Assembly (NCBI GenBank): GCA_902573465.1
Contig: CACGJX010000003.1
Coordinates: forward strand, 62,001 to 126,000
Direction: 5' to 3'
DNA from: an uncultured Pelagibacteraceae bacterium
GTDB lineage: Bacteria; Pseudomonadota; Alphaproteobacteria; Pelagibacterales; Pelagibacteraceae
Length of the DNA: 64,000 bases
Under the pieces are notes generated by a model. That model did not search any database, had not been told where the DNA came from, and was given only the letters and a program-made list of their open reading frames with translations. Positions 32,701 through 42,158 of the stretch are shown in pieces. The first letter of the stretch is position 1. Each line of letters begins with the position of its first letter. The position numbers and the translations under genes are program-made.

Positions 32701-34560
32701 TTAAGCGTCACCAGCTTCATCAGGTTTAATAAATTTAGGCATTATAGGATCTTCCCAACCTTCAACTGGATCTATTATCATATTATTCTTAAACTCTTTT
32801 CTATCAATGTAAGGATACATGTCCTCTATAGGAGTTTTCCAACCAAATATTCTTGGCTCGTATTCATGATGATCATGACAGTCAACATCAACTACAATTG
32901 ACCCATCTGAGTTTAAAAATTCATCAATTTTTTCATCAAATTCTGAATTATTTTTTATTTCCATTGTTTTTACTCCGTAAGCTTTGGAAATTTTAATAAA
33001 ATCTGGTGGTGTGTAACCTCTTGGACCGCAAGCCTCAGATTTTCCACCAAAATTAGTTTCTTGGAAAGCTTTCGTAATGCCATAGATATGATTATTTAAT
33101 ATTATTGTTTTAATATTAATATTATAATTTATAATAGTTTGTAATTCCTGAATGTTCATATTCATACCACCATCTCCGATAATACATACTATTCTTCTTT
33201 TTGGATTTGCAAAGTATGCACCTATAGCTCCTGAAAAAGAAAAACCCATTGGTGAATTACCATTGTTAGTGAAATATCTTTGACCTTTTTTTGTTTCAAA
33301 AGCATGATTGCATGTGACTATATTTCCACCACAATCTGCAACCAAAACATCATTTTTATTCATCTTTTCTGAGAGTCTTCTTATGAAAGCATATGGCTGG
33401 ACTGTGTTGAAGTTTTTAAAAAAATCTTTTTTCACAGGATCATAAGTTTTTTTCCAATCTAAACATTTGTTTAACCAAACATTTTTATTTTCATTAGTTT
33501 TATAATTATTCTTAATTAAATAATCTTTCAAAATTTTTAGAAATTTTTTTGCATCGCAATTTATATTTTCATCAAAAGGTACTTGTTGAAATTTTTTATT
33601 TAATGTTCCCTCATCAATATCAATCATATATTTTTTTGCAGCCCTAGCAAAAGTCTTCACATTTCCACCAGTTATTCTCCCTGAAACTCTTGATCCAATA
33701 GAAATTAACAAATCAGAATTTTGTATTCCAAAATTTCTACCTGCCCCACCATAAGTTCCAACTCTTCCACAATAATATTTGAAATCACTTGTTACGACAT
33801 CTAAAGCGTTCCAGGTTGGATACATTGGTATTTTTAATAAGTCTCCTATTTTATATAAATCTTCAGAAGCATCCGCATTTTTTACACCACCACCAATTAA
33901 AAATACTGGTCTTGATGACTTATTAATATCAGTAACTAATTTTTCAATTTGTTTTTCGATCAATTGAATATCATCCTCAGACGAATTTTCTAATTTTGGG
34001 TCAAATCCTTTTAAATCATCAGTCTCAATAATTGTTTTCTGAACATCTATTGGAATATCCAATAAAATTGGTCCTGGTCTTCCAGATGTTGCTAAATATA
34101 AAGAATATTCCAGTTCGTATTTAATTGAATTTGGATCAAGAATAAGTTTGGTGTATTTAGTTACAGACTTAAAAATCGCACTCATATCTGCCTCTTGAAA
34201 CCCAATTTGTCTTACAGACTCATCTGGTTTCATAAAATTTGAATTTACTTGGCCAGTAATAAAAACTGCTGGAACAGAATCGTAAAAACAATTACCCGCT
34301 GAAGTAACAAAATTCATTCCACCAGGACCACTTGTAGCAATAGCAACCCCAGGTATTTTTTTTCCTTTTAATTTTGCGTAGCCTTCTGCAGCAAATCCAC
34401 CAGCTTGTTCATGAAGGACTGCTACATATTCTGTTTTTTTATTACGAGAAAATGCATCTATCAAATCACCATTAGCAGCTCCATAAACTACAAATATTTT
34501 GTCTACACCTAAATTGGAGTAAAAATTTATTACGTAATCTGCTAATTTAACTTTTGCCAT
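32701..34560 (-). CDS. Acetolactate-synthase-family TPP enzyme in sugar cluster (YerE-like candidate)
   Basis: The 619-residue enzyme has the three TPP-enzyme domains: catalytic Glu in 'AVLHEQAGGFAAEGYAK' (about residue 51), a central cofactor domain ('VSGRITGGNVKTF'), and the TPP motif 'IGDGGMNMNIQELQ...LNN' (about residue 460-490). It is related to acetolactate synthase large subunits but lies in a GDP-sugar operon without a regulatory subunit gene. In yersiniose synthesis, YerE, from the same family, attaches a two-carbon unit from pyruvate to a 4-keto-3,6-dideoxy sugar; the neighbours here supply exactly such a sugar as a GDP derivative. Plain acetolactate synthesis is the alternative. 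Overlaps the SDR gene by 19 bp. Confidence 0.72.
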   Translation of the reverse strand: MAKVKLADYVINFYSNLGVDKIFVVYGAANGDLIDAFSRNKKTEYVAVLHEQAGGFAAEGYAKLKGKKIPGVAIATSGPGGMNFVTSAGNCFYDSVPAVFITGQVNSNFMKPDESVRQIGFQEADMSAIFKSVTKYTKLILDPNSIKYELEYSLYLATSGRPGPILLDIPIDVQKTIIETDDLKGFDPKLENSSEDDIQLIEKQIEKLVTDINKSSRPVFLIGGGVKNADASEDLYKIGDLLKIPMYPTWNALDVVTSDFKYYCGRVGTYGGAGRNFGIQNSDLLISIGSRVSGRITGGNVKTFARAAKKYMIDIDEGTLNKKFQQVPFDENINCDAKKFLKILKDYLIKNNYKTNENKNVWLNKCLDWKKTYDPVKKDFFKNFNTVQPYAFIRRLSEKMNKNDVLVADCGGNIVTCNHAFETKKGQRYFTNNGNSPMGFSFSGAIGAYFANPKRRIVCIIGDGGMNMNIQELQTIINYNINIKTIILNNHIYGITKAFQETNFGGKSEACGPRGYTPPDFIKISKAYGVKTMEIKNNSEFDEKIDEFLNSDGSIVVDVDCHDHHEYEPRIFGWKTPIEDMYPYIDRKEFKNNMIIDPVEGWEDPIMPKFIKPDEAGDA

Positions 34561-35567
34561 AACTTATTCCACTTGATTGATTTATTTATACCATTAATAA
34601 AATTTGTTTTAAATTTATTTTTAAATTCTAAATGATATTTTTTTGATGAAATTTTTAAAACAGTATAATTTGAGTTTGTATAACTTAATTTTTTATTTTT
34701 AATCAAAATTTTTTTATTGTTGAATAATTTAGAAATTACTTTTGCTACATCCATAATTGACTTATGATCATTACCAGAGACATTGTAAATCATAGATTTA
34801 CCATATTGAATAATATTTAAAATCATTATTGCAATATCCGCTATATAACCCCACGTTCGTATCGATCTTCCACTGTCAAATAAATAAATATGTTTATTTT
34901 TATAAGCTCTCTTTATAAGTTGCGGGATAATTCTTGGGTCATTAAAATCTTGACCAGGCCCATAGGTATGTGCGGGTCTCACAATATAAACAGGTATTTT
35001 ATATTTTTCTTTAAAGACTCTACACAGTTGCTCTCCAATAATTTTGGAGTTTGCATAAACTATTTCACTATCGAAATTACCAATGGCTAGTGGTGACTTC
35101 TCATTAATCAATTTATTTTTTTTTGGTATTTTATAAACTGCAGCTGAACTTGAATATAAAACTTTTGACTTATACTTGACTGAGTGTTCAAGCACTTTCT
35201 TTAAAAGGTTAATATTCAAATTAATTGTACTAATCTCATTATCTTTCCACTTTTTTGGTTGACCATAAGTAGCAAAGTGGAAAATAAAATCAAATTTCTT
35301 ACTTAAAATTTTTTTAATTTTTTTTTCATCGTTAAGATCTGCTTTAATAAAATTTAAATTTTTATTATTTATTTTTTTTAAAATTCCTTTGTGTTTATTA
35401 AGGGAAACTGAAACAATTTTACAATTCACAAAACTTAATATCGCCTGAATGTAAGATGCTAAGAAACTATTTCCGCCTAAAATTAAAATTTTTTTTTTTT
35501 TAAATCTATTTAAACTAATAATTTTAAGTATATCTTGACAATCTTGATTTAAAAATGGGTCTAACAT
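34542..35567 (-). CDS. NAD(P)-dependent nucleotide-sugar reductase/epimerase (SDR)
   Basis: A 341-residue extended SDR. A 25-residue helical lead precedes 'KKILILGGNSFLASYIQAIL' (dinucleotide loop). It then shows 'LYSSSAAVYKIPK' and 'YANSKIIGEQLCRVF' (YxxxK), with 'RPAHTYGPGQDFNDPRIIP' in the sugar-binding part. It sits between gmd and the TPP-enzyme gene, overlapping the latter by 19 bp. In a yersiniose-like route it could reduce the newly added acetyl group (a YerF-type step) or the 4-keto group; a plain epimerase role is also possible. Confidence 0.75.
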   Translation of the reverse strand: MLDPFLNQDCQDILKIISLNRFKKKKILILGGNSFLASYIQAILSFVNCKIVSVSLNKHKGILKKINNKNLNFIKADLNDEKKIKKILSKKFDFIFHFATYGQPKKWKDNEISTINLNINLLKKVLEHSVKYKSKVLYSSSAAVYKIPKKNKLINEKSPLAIGNFDSEIVYANSKIIGEQLCRVFKEKYKIPVYIVRPAHTYGPGQDFNDPRIIPQLIKRAYKNKHIYLFDSGRSIRTWGYIADIAIMILNIIQYGKSMIYNVSGNDHKSIMDVAKVISKLFNNKKILIKNKKLSYTNSNYTVLKISSKKYHLEFKNKFKTNFINGINKSIKWNKLWQKLN

Positions 35568-35574
35568 TTACGAT

Positions 35575-36630
35575 TTAATAATTTTTTATTTCAGATTGGA
35601 TCATCTCAGTTATAAGTTGGTCAAAATTTATATTTGGCTTCCAACCTAATTTTTTTTTTGCTTTTGAGTAATCACCAACTAAATCGTGGACTTCATTGGG
35701 CCTAAAATAAGATTGGTCCTGTTTAACTATAACTTGTGATTTTTTAATCTTTTCTACATTTGACAAAGCTACTGCGTATTCTAAACCTTTTTTGTCTTTT
35801 TTCCACAAGAACTTAATATTTAATTTTTTTAAAACTAAATTTACTAAATCCTTCACTGAATAGTTTTTACCAGTAGCAATTACAAAATCGTCCGCTTTTT
35901 TTTGTTGTAGTATTTTCCATTGCGCTTCAACAAACTCTTTAGCATGTCCCCAATCTCTTTTAGAGTGCAAATTTCCTAAATATAAAGTTTTTTGTTTACC
36001 TTTTAGAATTTTTACTAATGCTATTATTGTCTTCCTGGAAATAAAGTTTTCCCCTCTTCTGGGAGACTCATGATTAAAAAGAATCCCATTCGCAGCATAC
36101 ATTGAGTAAGCTTCTCTATAATTTTTTGTTATCCAATATGAATATAACTTTGCTGTACCATAAGGTGAAACTGGAGCAAATCTACTTTTCTCATTGTAAG
36201 GTTTATCTGGACTATTTCCAAAAATTTCTGAAGTTGAAGCTTGGTAAAATTTAATCTTCTTTTTTTTATCTAATATTCTTAATGCTTCTAAAATTCTTAA
36301 AGTTCCAATAGAATCAGTTTGAGCAGTATATTCAGCTAACTCAAAAGAAACTCCAACGTTACTTTGGGCCGCTAAATTATAAATTTCGTTTGGTTTAGTA
36401 TCATTAATTATTTTAAAAACATTTGAAAAATCAGTTACATCACCATATTTCAAAATTAAATTCGGTTTTGAATGTCTGTCTTGATATATATGGTCTATTC
36501 TAGTTGTATGAATCAAACTCGTTCTTCTTTTAACCCCATAAACAAAGTAGTTTTTACTTAATAAAAATTCAGTTAAATAAGATCCATCTTGTCCTGTGAT
36601 ACCAAAAATTAATGCTATTTTTTTTTTCAT
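35575..36630 (-). CDS. gmd: GDP-mannose 4,6-dehydratase
   Basis: Start taken at the ATG at 36630; the ORF track extends two codons to a GTG. The 351-residue SDR has 'ALIFGITGQDGSYLTEFLL', 'GVKRRTSLIHTTRIDHIY', 'YQASTSEIFGNSPDKP' and 'YGTAKLYSYWITKNYREAY' with the catalytic YxxxK, then 'NHESPRRGENFISRKT', all diagnostic of Gmd. It makes GDP-4-keto-6-deoxymannose, the precursor of fucose, perosamine, rhamnose and colitose types. The ColD-like gene two positions upstream points to 3-deoxygenation rather than fucose, and no fcl is seen. Confidence 0.93.
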   Translation of the reverse strand: MKKKIALIFGITGQDGSYLTEFLLSKNYFVYGVKRRTSLIHTTRIDHIYQDRHSKPNLILKYGDVTDFSNVFKIINDTKPNEIYNLAAQSNVGVSFELAEYTAQTDSIGTLRILEALRILDKKKKIKFYQASTSEIFGNSPDKPYNEKSRFAPVSPYGTAKLYSYWITKNYREAYSMYAANGILFNHESPRRGENFISRKTIIALVKILKGKQKTLYLGNLHSKRDWGHAKEFVEAQWKILQQKKADDFVIATGKNYSVKDLVNLVLKKLNIKFLWKKDKKGLEYAVALSNVEKIKKSQVIVKQDQSYFRPNEVHDLVGDYSKAKKKLGWKPNINFDQLITEMIQSEIKNY

Positions 36631-36662
36631 AAACACTAGAATTGGACAGTTTTTATAGAATA

Positions 36663-37169
36663 TTATGTAATCTGTCTATCACGAAAAGACAAAATAGGTT
36701 TTTTAATTGGCCATTTAAAATTTATTTTCTCATCATTCCATTTTAAACTTATTTGATCTTTCACATCATTATATTTACCTTTGAAAGAATAATCATAAGA
36801 ATAAATACATTCTTTGCTTAAACAAAGCCATGAATTTAGAAACATTGGTGGTATCAAAATTGACTTTTTATTTTTATCATTCAAATAAAAGAAAGTGTGC
36901 TTAAGGTATGTTTTTGAATTTTTTCTATAGTCAACCACAACATTTAAAATCTCTCCTTTAATACAAGATATTAGTTTCCATGATTTTTTATCCCCATGGA
37001 AACCTCGCAAAACATTTTTTTTTGATTTTGTAAATTTTGAGAGGTTGAAATTGACGTTTTTGAGATATTTTTTTTCCCAATTAGTCCATATTTCACCCCT
37101 AAAATCTTTAAATGAGCCTGGTTTAAATATTTTAATTTCTTTTAATTTTTTATCACGAGAGATTTTCAT
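36663..37169 (-). CDS. RmlC-like sugar 3,5-epimerase/isomerase
   Basis: A 168-residue cupin protein of the dTDP-4-dehydrorhamnose 3,5-epimerase family: 'DFRGEIWTNW', 'NVLRGFHGDKKSWK' with the catalytic His, 'NVVVDYRKNSKTYLKHT' and 'SILIPPMFLNSWLCLS'. The usual 'PGFAHGF' is altered to 'PPMFLNSW', so the sugar pocket differs from true RmlC. It lies between the ColD-like and gmd genes, so it probably acts on a GDP-4-keto sugar, changing its C3/C5 configuration. It is 2 bp from the ColD-like gene. Confidence 0.75.
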   Translation of the reverse strand: MKISRDKKLKEIKIFKPGSFKDFRGEIWTNWEKKYLKNVNFNLSKFTKSKKNVLRGFHGDKKSWKLISCIKGEILNVVVDYRKNSKTYLKHTFFYLNDKNKKSILIPPMFLNSWLCLSKECIYSYDYSFKGKYNDVKDQISLKWNDEKINFKWPIKKPILSFRDRQIT

Positions 37170-37171
37170 AA

Positions 37172-38347
37172 TTAAATAACTAATGAATTAAGATCCTTAC
37201 AAAGTTTTCTTATTTTATTTTGATCTAAAAACTGATTGTTACCGAAGTAAACTGAAAAAAAATGCATATGCTCAGTATTTTTCAAACCAATAATATTCCT
37301 TTTATTCATAAATTTTTTTAGGTAAGGCTGACGTAATTGGTTTCCTAAACTCCCTAATCTATATTCTACAGAGTTTTTATCTAATATACTCAAAACTTTT
37401 TTAAAAAGTTTTGAATTTTTCTTTTTAAGTATTAAGTGCAAACCATAGTTACTCGAGCCTTTTAAGTTGAAATCTTTAAAAAATATATCCCCCCTTAATA
37501 ATTTTAAATATAATTTATGATTTTCATTTCTTTTTTTAATACTTTTATTTAACCTTTTTAATTGTTCAATACCTAACACTGCAGCTATCTCCGTATTTCT
37601 AAAATTAAATCCTTCAGTGTTAAAAATAAAATCATTATTTAAATTTTTATATTTCTTAATTGTTTTCTTTATAAAATATTTATCCTGTGAGTCTCTTAAC
37701 AATCCATGTCCACGTTTCATTTTTGCCAACCTGTCTACTTCTTTTGAATTAGTTGAAATCATTCCACCTTCAATAGTTGTCATATGATGTCCATAGTAAA
37801 ATGAAAAATTTGAAATCTCTCCTAATGCACCTGCTTTTTTTGAGCCTAATTTGGCACCATGAGACTCACAAACATCTTCAATTAAATAAATATTTTTATT
37901 CTTTATATACTCAAGAAATTTATTAGATAGACCAATATAACCCATTGCGTGAGTCAGAAAGATCGCCAGTGTATTTTTATTTATCTTTTTTTTTACTAAA
38001 TTTTCATTAAGAGCTAAATTTTCAAAATTTATATCAACAAAGACTGGTTTAAAACCTGCATTAATTACCGAAACTACATCTGAGTTCCATGTAAATGCTG
38101 GGAGAATTATTTCTTTCTTTTTTTTATTTAGTTCTTTAAGTATATGAATTGAAATTAAATTTGCTGAGGCACCTGAGTTTACAAATGTGCTATATTTTAC
38201 TCCTAACCACTTAGACCACCTATTCTCAAAATCTTTTACTTTAGGACCATTAGTGAACTTATTAGATCGATTTATAAAGTTTACCAACACTTTTTTATCA
38301 CTTCTCAATATGTTGTTTGACATTAAAGGCCATTTATAATTTTTCAT
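37172..38347 (-). CDS. ColD-like GDP-4-keto-6-deoxymannose 3-dehydratase (DegT fold, His in place of PLP-Lys)
   Basis: Start set at the ATG at 38347, three codons inside the ORF-track GTG. The 391-residue protein has the DegT/DnrJ/EryC1 fold: 'WPLMSNNILRSDKKVLVNF', 'TFVNSGASANLISIHIL', 'IEDVCESHGAKLGSKKAG', and at the PLP-lysine position 'NFSFYYGHHMTTIEGGM'. The Lys is replaced by His, as in ColD and in E1-type 3-dehydratases, so the enzyme should remove the C3 hydroxyl rather than transaminate. The substrate is likely GDP-4-keto-6-deoxymannose from gmd in this operon. First gene of the five-gene cluster. Confidence 0.85.
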   Translation of the reverse strand: MKNYKWPLMSNNILRSDKKVLVNFINRSNKFTNGPKVKDFENRWSKWLGVKYSTFVNSGASANLISIHILKELNKKKKEIILPAFTWNSDVVSVINAGFKPVFVDINFENLALNENLVKKKINKNTLAIFLTHAMGYIGLSNKFLEYIKNKNIYLIEDVCESHGAKLGSKKAGALGEISNFSFYYGHHMTTIEGGMISTNSKEVDRLAKMKRGHGLLRDSQDKYFIKKTIKKYKNLNNDFIFNTEGFNFRNTEIAAVLGIEQLKRLNKSIKKRNENHKLYLKLLRGDIFFKDFNLKGSSNYGLHLILKKKNSKLFKKVLSILDKNSVEYRLGSLGNQLRQPYLKKFMNKRNIIGLKNTEHMHFFSVYFGNNQFLDQNKIRKLCKDLNSLVI

Positions 38348-38420
38348 AATTTGCACATTAAATTAATAATCAGTATAATCAATTCATTTAACAATCGAAT
38401 TATTTTATTTAAAAACTTTT

Positions 38421-39353
38421 ATGAAATTATTATCTATAGTTTTCTCTTTCAGAAATGAGGAAGGTAATATTGAACCACTTGTAAAAAGAATTTCAGATAC
38501 AATGCAAAAAATAGAAAATTGGAAATATGAGTTAATTTTTGTAAATGATGACTCTAATGATAACTCAGAAAAAATCTTAATCAATCTTCAAAAAAATCAT
38601 CCTATTAAAATAATTAATATGAGTAGAAAATTTGGTGTTGATCCTTGTGTTTTAGCAGGTTTCAGAAATAGCTCTGGAGATGCAGTTGTTTATTTACATA
38701 CTGATCAGCAAGATCCTCCTGAACTTATTCCTGATTTGATAAAAAAGCATGAAGAGGGAAATGAGATTGTTCACACTGTTCGAACAAAAAGAAAAGGTGA
38801 AGGAAAATTTAGAATGTTTGTCACAAAAATTGCATACAAAACAATACATATGCTCTCAGATATTAATCTACCTATACAAGCCGGAGACTACAAACTAATT
38901 TCAAAAAAAGCTCTAAGTGTAATTTTAGATCAAAAAGAATTCCGACCATATGTAAGAGGATTGTCGGTATGGGTTGGATTTAAACAAGATTTTGTCTACT
39001 ATGAAAGGCAAGCAAGAGGAGAAGGTGAATCAAAAATGCCACTTCTTTCTGCGGGTCCTATTAATGACTATATATTAGGTATAACCAGTTACTCTCTTAA
39101 ACCTCTTTATCTAGGAATTATTTTTGGTTTTTTTGCAATTCTTATATGCTTGTTATTAATTGTTTACGCTCTTTTTTTAAAATTTAATAATTTAGCTATA
39201 CCAGGTTCTACAAGTATAATAATAGCTATTTCATTTTTTTCAGGAATATTACTTTTCACTTTAGGTATACTAGGTATTTATCTAGCCAGAGTATTCGAGC
39301 AAACAAAAGGACGCGAGCAGTACGTAATAAAAGAAATAAAAGATTATAAGTAA
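38421..39353 (+). CDS. GtrB/DPM1-like polyprenyl-phosphate glycosyltransferase
   Basis: The 310-residue protein has an N-terminal GT2 catalytic domain ('SIVFSFRNEEGNIEPLV', 'ELIFVNDDSNDNSEKIL', DxD-like 'LHTDQQDPPELIPDL', 'QAGDYKLISKKAL') and two C-terminal membrane helices (about residues 227-250 and 262-285). This is the layout of bactoprenol glucosyltransferases such as GtrB/ArnC. It would load a sugar onto undecaprenyl phosphate at the inner face. The following membrane protein may be its partner, transferring that sugar outside. Confidence 0.85.
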   Translation: MKLLSIVFSFRNEEGNIEPLVKRISDTMQKIENWKYELIFVNDDSNDNSEKILINLQKNHPIKIINMSRKFGVDPCVLAGFRNSSGDAVVYLHTDQQDPPELIPDLIKKHEEGNEIVHTVRTKRKGEGKFRMFVTKIAYKTIHMLSDINLPIQAGDYKLISKKALSVILDQKEFRPYVRGLSVWVGFKQDFVYYERQARGEGESKMPLLSAGPINDYILGITSYSLKPLYLGIIFGFFAILICLLLIVYALFLKFNNLAIPGSTSIIIAISFFSGILLFTLGILGIYLARVFEQTKGREQYVIKEIKDYK

Positions 39354-39360
39354 ATACTTA

Positions 39361-41166
39361 ATGAAAAAATATTTTCCGTGGTTTTTTTTAACGATTGGTA
39401 TTTTTCTTGCTACAATCTCATGGAATTATATTTCATTTCCGTACGACCCAACAAATACTATAATAGGTGAATATTCATTAAAAAAGATTAATCCCTTAAA
39501 TGATACTGTTAGGGGTTTATTTTTTATATTTTTTCCTCTTTTGTTATATTTCATTTTTTATTTAATATACAATAAAGAGTTCATCCATTTTAAAATTTTC
39601 GAAGAGAAATTTATAAACTCTAACAGTAATATTAATAATCTTTGTATCATTTTAATATTATTCTCAATCTTAGAATTTTATAGCTTGGACTATAAAAATT
39701 TTTTAGGGTCCCTTGATGTTCATCATGAAGGAACATTTTTGACGGCTCAAATGAATTTTTTTTATAAAGAAGGAATTTGGACCGGAACATTTTTCGATTA
39801 TGGTTTCTTGGGAAACTCAATAGGAATTTTATTTAATTCTTTATTTTCAGAATATAGCATTGGCATTCAAAGATTTTCCTTTAAAATATTAATTCTTATC
39901 AATAAAATTTTGATAATTTTAATTTGTAAAAAAATTGTAGATAGTTTAGATCCCTCAAACCATAAAGAGTCTTTTTTTCTTATCTTTAGCTTGTCAGCAT
40001 TAACTTTGGCCAGTTTTTATGAACATGTAACACCATTTCATCAAAGAATTTTTTTATTCTTAATTTTCACATTAATGTCCTTCAGTATTATTTTATCAAA
40101 ATCTAATAATATTTTCATTTTGTTAATGACAGGTGCATTTTCTTTAATAGCAATTTTATTTTATTGGGATATTGGGACTTATGTAAATGTAATTTTATTT
40201 TTTGTTTTAATCTACTTATTTACAATAAAAAGATATAGTGATTTTAATAAAATCTTAATTGGAATAATTTTTTCGTGGTTTTTATTTTTAGTACTCACTC
40301 CTAAAAACGAGTTCAGGGAATTCATTAATCAATATTTATTTATAATAAATATTTCTGACTACTTAATTGGAATAGAGTATCCTGAGCCATTTTCAAATAA
40401 ATCAACAAGACATACTAAAGCACTTTTATTAATCATATTTTCTGGTGTTTTTTTAATTAATTATTTTTTTGATAATCTTAAAAAAGAAAGCTTACAATCA
40501 AAATTCTTACTTTTTTATCTTTTTATATCATCGATAATTTTTTTTAAATCTGGATTAATGAGATCAGATAGCCCTCATATTAAATATACTTCTGGGCCTT
40601 ATACTCTTTTAATCTTTTTCTTTATTACTTATTATTTGATAAATATCACTGATAAATTGAATATTTTTAAAAACATTTATAAATTTTTTGAAAAAAAAAC
40701 AAACTTCTTACTTTTTTCTTTTTTAATATGTTGTTTATTTTTTTTCCAAAATAATTATTTCAATCTCATAAATTTATTTAATAGTGAAAAAAATTTTCAT
40801 AAAATAACAAAAGTAAAAGATGAGGTTTTTTTGAATGATGAATATTATAATTTTATAAAAATCTTTAAAGAATTAACTAAAAATGAAAATTGTGTCCAGC
40901 AATTTACTGATGACAATTCGATACCATACTTGGTAAATAAACCAACATGCACAAAGTATTATGTGCACGCACATGTGATACAAAATTGGACTGAGAGCGA
41001 TTTTATAAGAGAATTAAATGAAGCTAGGCCAAATTATATTGTTTACTCCTCTAGAATTAATTGGTTTAAATATAGAAACAACGCACCAAAAGCTGATAAA
41101 TTTATAAAAGATAATTACTCTTTATATAAAGATCTTTCACCTTGGCAAATTTATAAAAAAAGATAA
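39361..41166 (+). CDS. Polytopic membrane protein, possible GT-C glycosyltransferase
   Basis: The 601-residue protein has about ten to twelve membrane helices over residues 1-475 and a soluble C-terminal part of about 110 residues. A periplasmic loop near residue 115-130 holds 'GSLDVHHEGTF', with acidic/His residues like the catalytic loop of GT-C enzymes. I do not recognise a specific family. It starts 7 bp after the GtrB-like gene, so the pair may work as in GtrB/GtrC-type systems, where the second protein moves the lipid-linked sugar to a surface glycan. Confidence 0.6.
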   Translation: MKKYFPWFFLTIGIFLATISWNYISFPYDPTNTIIGEYSLKKINPLNDTVRGLFFIFFPLLLYFIFYLIYNKEFIHFKIFEEKFINSNSNINNLCIILILFSILEFYSLDYKNFLGSLDVHHEGTFLTAQMNFFYKEGIWTGTFFDYGFLGNSIGILFNSLFSEYSIGIQRFSFKILILINKILIILICKKIVDSLDPSNHKESFFLIFSLSALTLASFYEHVTPFHQRIFLFLIFTLMSFSIILSKSNNIFILLMTGAFSLIAILFYWDIGTYVNVILFFVLIYLFTIKRYSDFNKILIGIIFSWFLFLVLTPKNEFREFINQYLFIINISDYLIGIEYPEPFSNKSTRHTKALLLIIFSGVFLINYFFDNLKKESLQSKFLLFYLFISSIIFFKSGLMRSDSPHIKYTSGPYTLLIFFFITYYLINITDKLNIFKNIYKFFEKKTNFLLFSFLICCLFFFQNNYFNLINLFNSEKNFHKITKVKDEVFLNDEYYNFIKIFKELTKNENCVQQFTDDNSIPYLVNKPTCTKYYVHAHVIQNWTESDFIRELNEARPNYIVYSSRINWFKYRNNAPKADKFIKDNYSLYKDLSPWQIYKKR

Positions 41167-41184
41167 TTTATCGAAATATTAATT

Positions 41185-42096
41185 ATGCTATCTAACAAAG
41201 AAATTGTAGTCCCAAATAACTTACTAAATTCTGCGCACAAAAATAAAGGAATAAAAGCAGGTATTGTTAATGCGGGGAAACCCTTGCCAATGTTATCTGT
41301 TCAAGATGCAGTCAAAGAAAATTTAATTGAGCCAATATTTATTGGTGATGAAAAAGAAATTCTCAAATGTGCTAGTGATTTAAAATGGGATATTTCTAAA
41401 TATGAAATTATTAATGAACCTGTTGAAAATAATACTGCAGGTATAGCTGCAAAACTAGCTAGTGAAGGAAAAATAAGAATTATAGTAAAAGGACATATAC
41501 ATACAGATATTTTAATGAAAGAGGTTCTAAAAAGAGAATATAACTTGTTGGGAAAAACAAGGTTAAGTCATATCTGGCATATGACGCTAGAAAAAGATGA
41601 TAAACCCCTTATAATTACTGATGGTGCTTTAAATGTTTTGCCAAATGTAAAAACCAAAATGCATATTTTAAAAAACGTAATTAATTTTTCTCATAGAATT
41701 GGAATTGAAAAACCAAAAATTGCAGTGTTGTCTGCGACAGAAGAAGTTTTAGATAGTGTTCCAAGTTCTAAAGAAGCTGAAGAAATTACAAATCTTGCAA
41801 AAAAAGAAAATTTAAATGCCGATGTATTTGGGCCTTTGGCTTTTGATAATAGTATATCAAAAAAATCTGCAGCTATTAAAGGTATTAAAAATGATGTTGC
41901 GGGAATTGCTGATGTTTTATTAGTGCCCAGTGTTGAGACAGGTAATGCATTAGTTAAGATGTTAATATATTTTAGTGGTGCATGTGCTGCAGGAGTAGTT
42001 GTAGGTGGTAAAGTACCTGTGGTAATAACTAGCCGCTCTGATGAAGCGCCCGCTAGACTAGCGTCAATAGCTGCAGCTGTTGTTGCACTAGATTAA
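41185..42096 (+). CDS. Phosphate acetyl/butyryltransferase family protein
   Basis: A 303-residue PTA_PTB-fold enzyme: 'GIKAGIVNAGKPLPMLSVQDAV', 'IIVKGHIHTDILMKEVL', 'SHIWHMTL', 'ITDGALNVLPNV', and 'DVLLVPSVETGNALVKMLIYF'. These match the short phosphate acetyltransferases often annotated beside enoyl-CoA hydratases. It would interconvert acetyl-phosphate and acetyl-CoA. It is followed 62 bp later by the HpsN/HisD-like gene on the same strand. No acetate kinase or Xsc gene is visible in the window, though acetyl-phosphate from sulfoacetaldehyde would be a fitting source. Confidence 0.82.
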   Translation: MLSNKEIVVPNNLLNSAHKNKGIKAGIVNAGKPLPMLSVQDAVKENLIEPIFIGDEKEILKCASDLKWDISKYEIINEPVENNTAGIAAKLASEGKIRIIVKGHIHTDILMKEVLKREYNLLGKTRLSHIWHMTLEKDDKPLIITDGALNVLPNVKTKMHILKNVINFSHRIGIEKPKIAVLSATEEVLDSVPSSKEAEEITNLAKKENLNADVFGPLAFDNSISKKSAAIKGIKNDVAGIADVLLVPSVETGNALVKMLIYFSGACAAGVVVGGKVPVVITSRSDEAPARLASIAAAVVALD

Positions 42097-42158
42097 ATGT
42101 TTGATTGCAATAAAATTAAATTTGTCTTAAATAATTCATCAATTATAAAAATGTATTA

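Noticed and set aside
32701-34560. TPP enzyme as sulfoacetaldehyde acetyltransferase (Xsc), which would complete taurine degradation
   Set aside because: N-terminal motifs ('VYGAANGDLIDAFSR', 'LHEQAGGFAAEGYAK') follow the acetolactate synthase pattern and not the Xsc pattern I recall, and the gene is embedded in a sugar operon.
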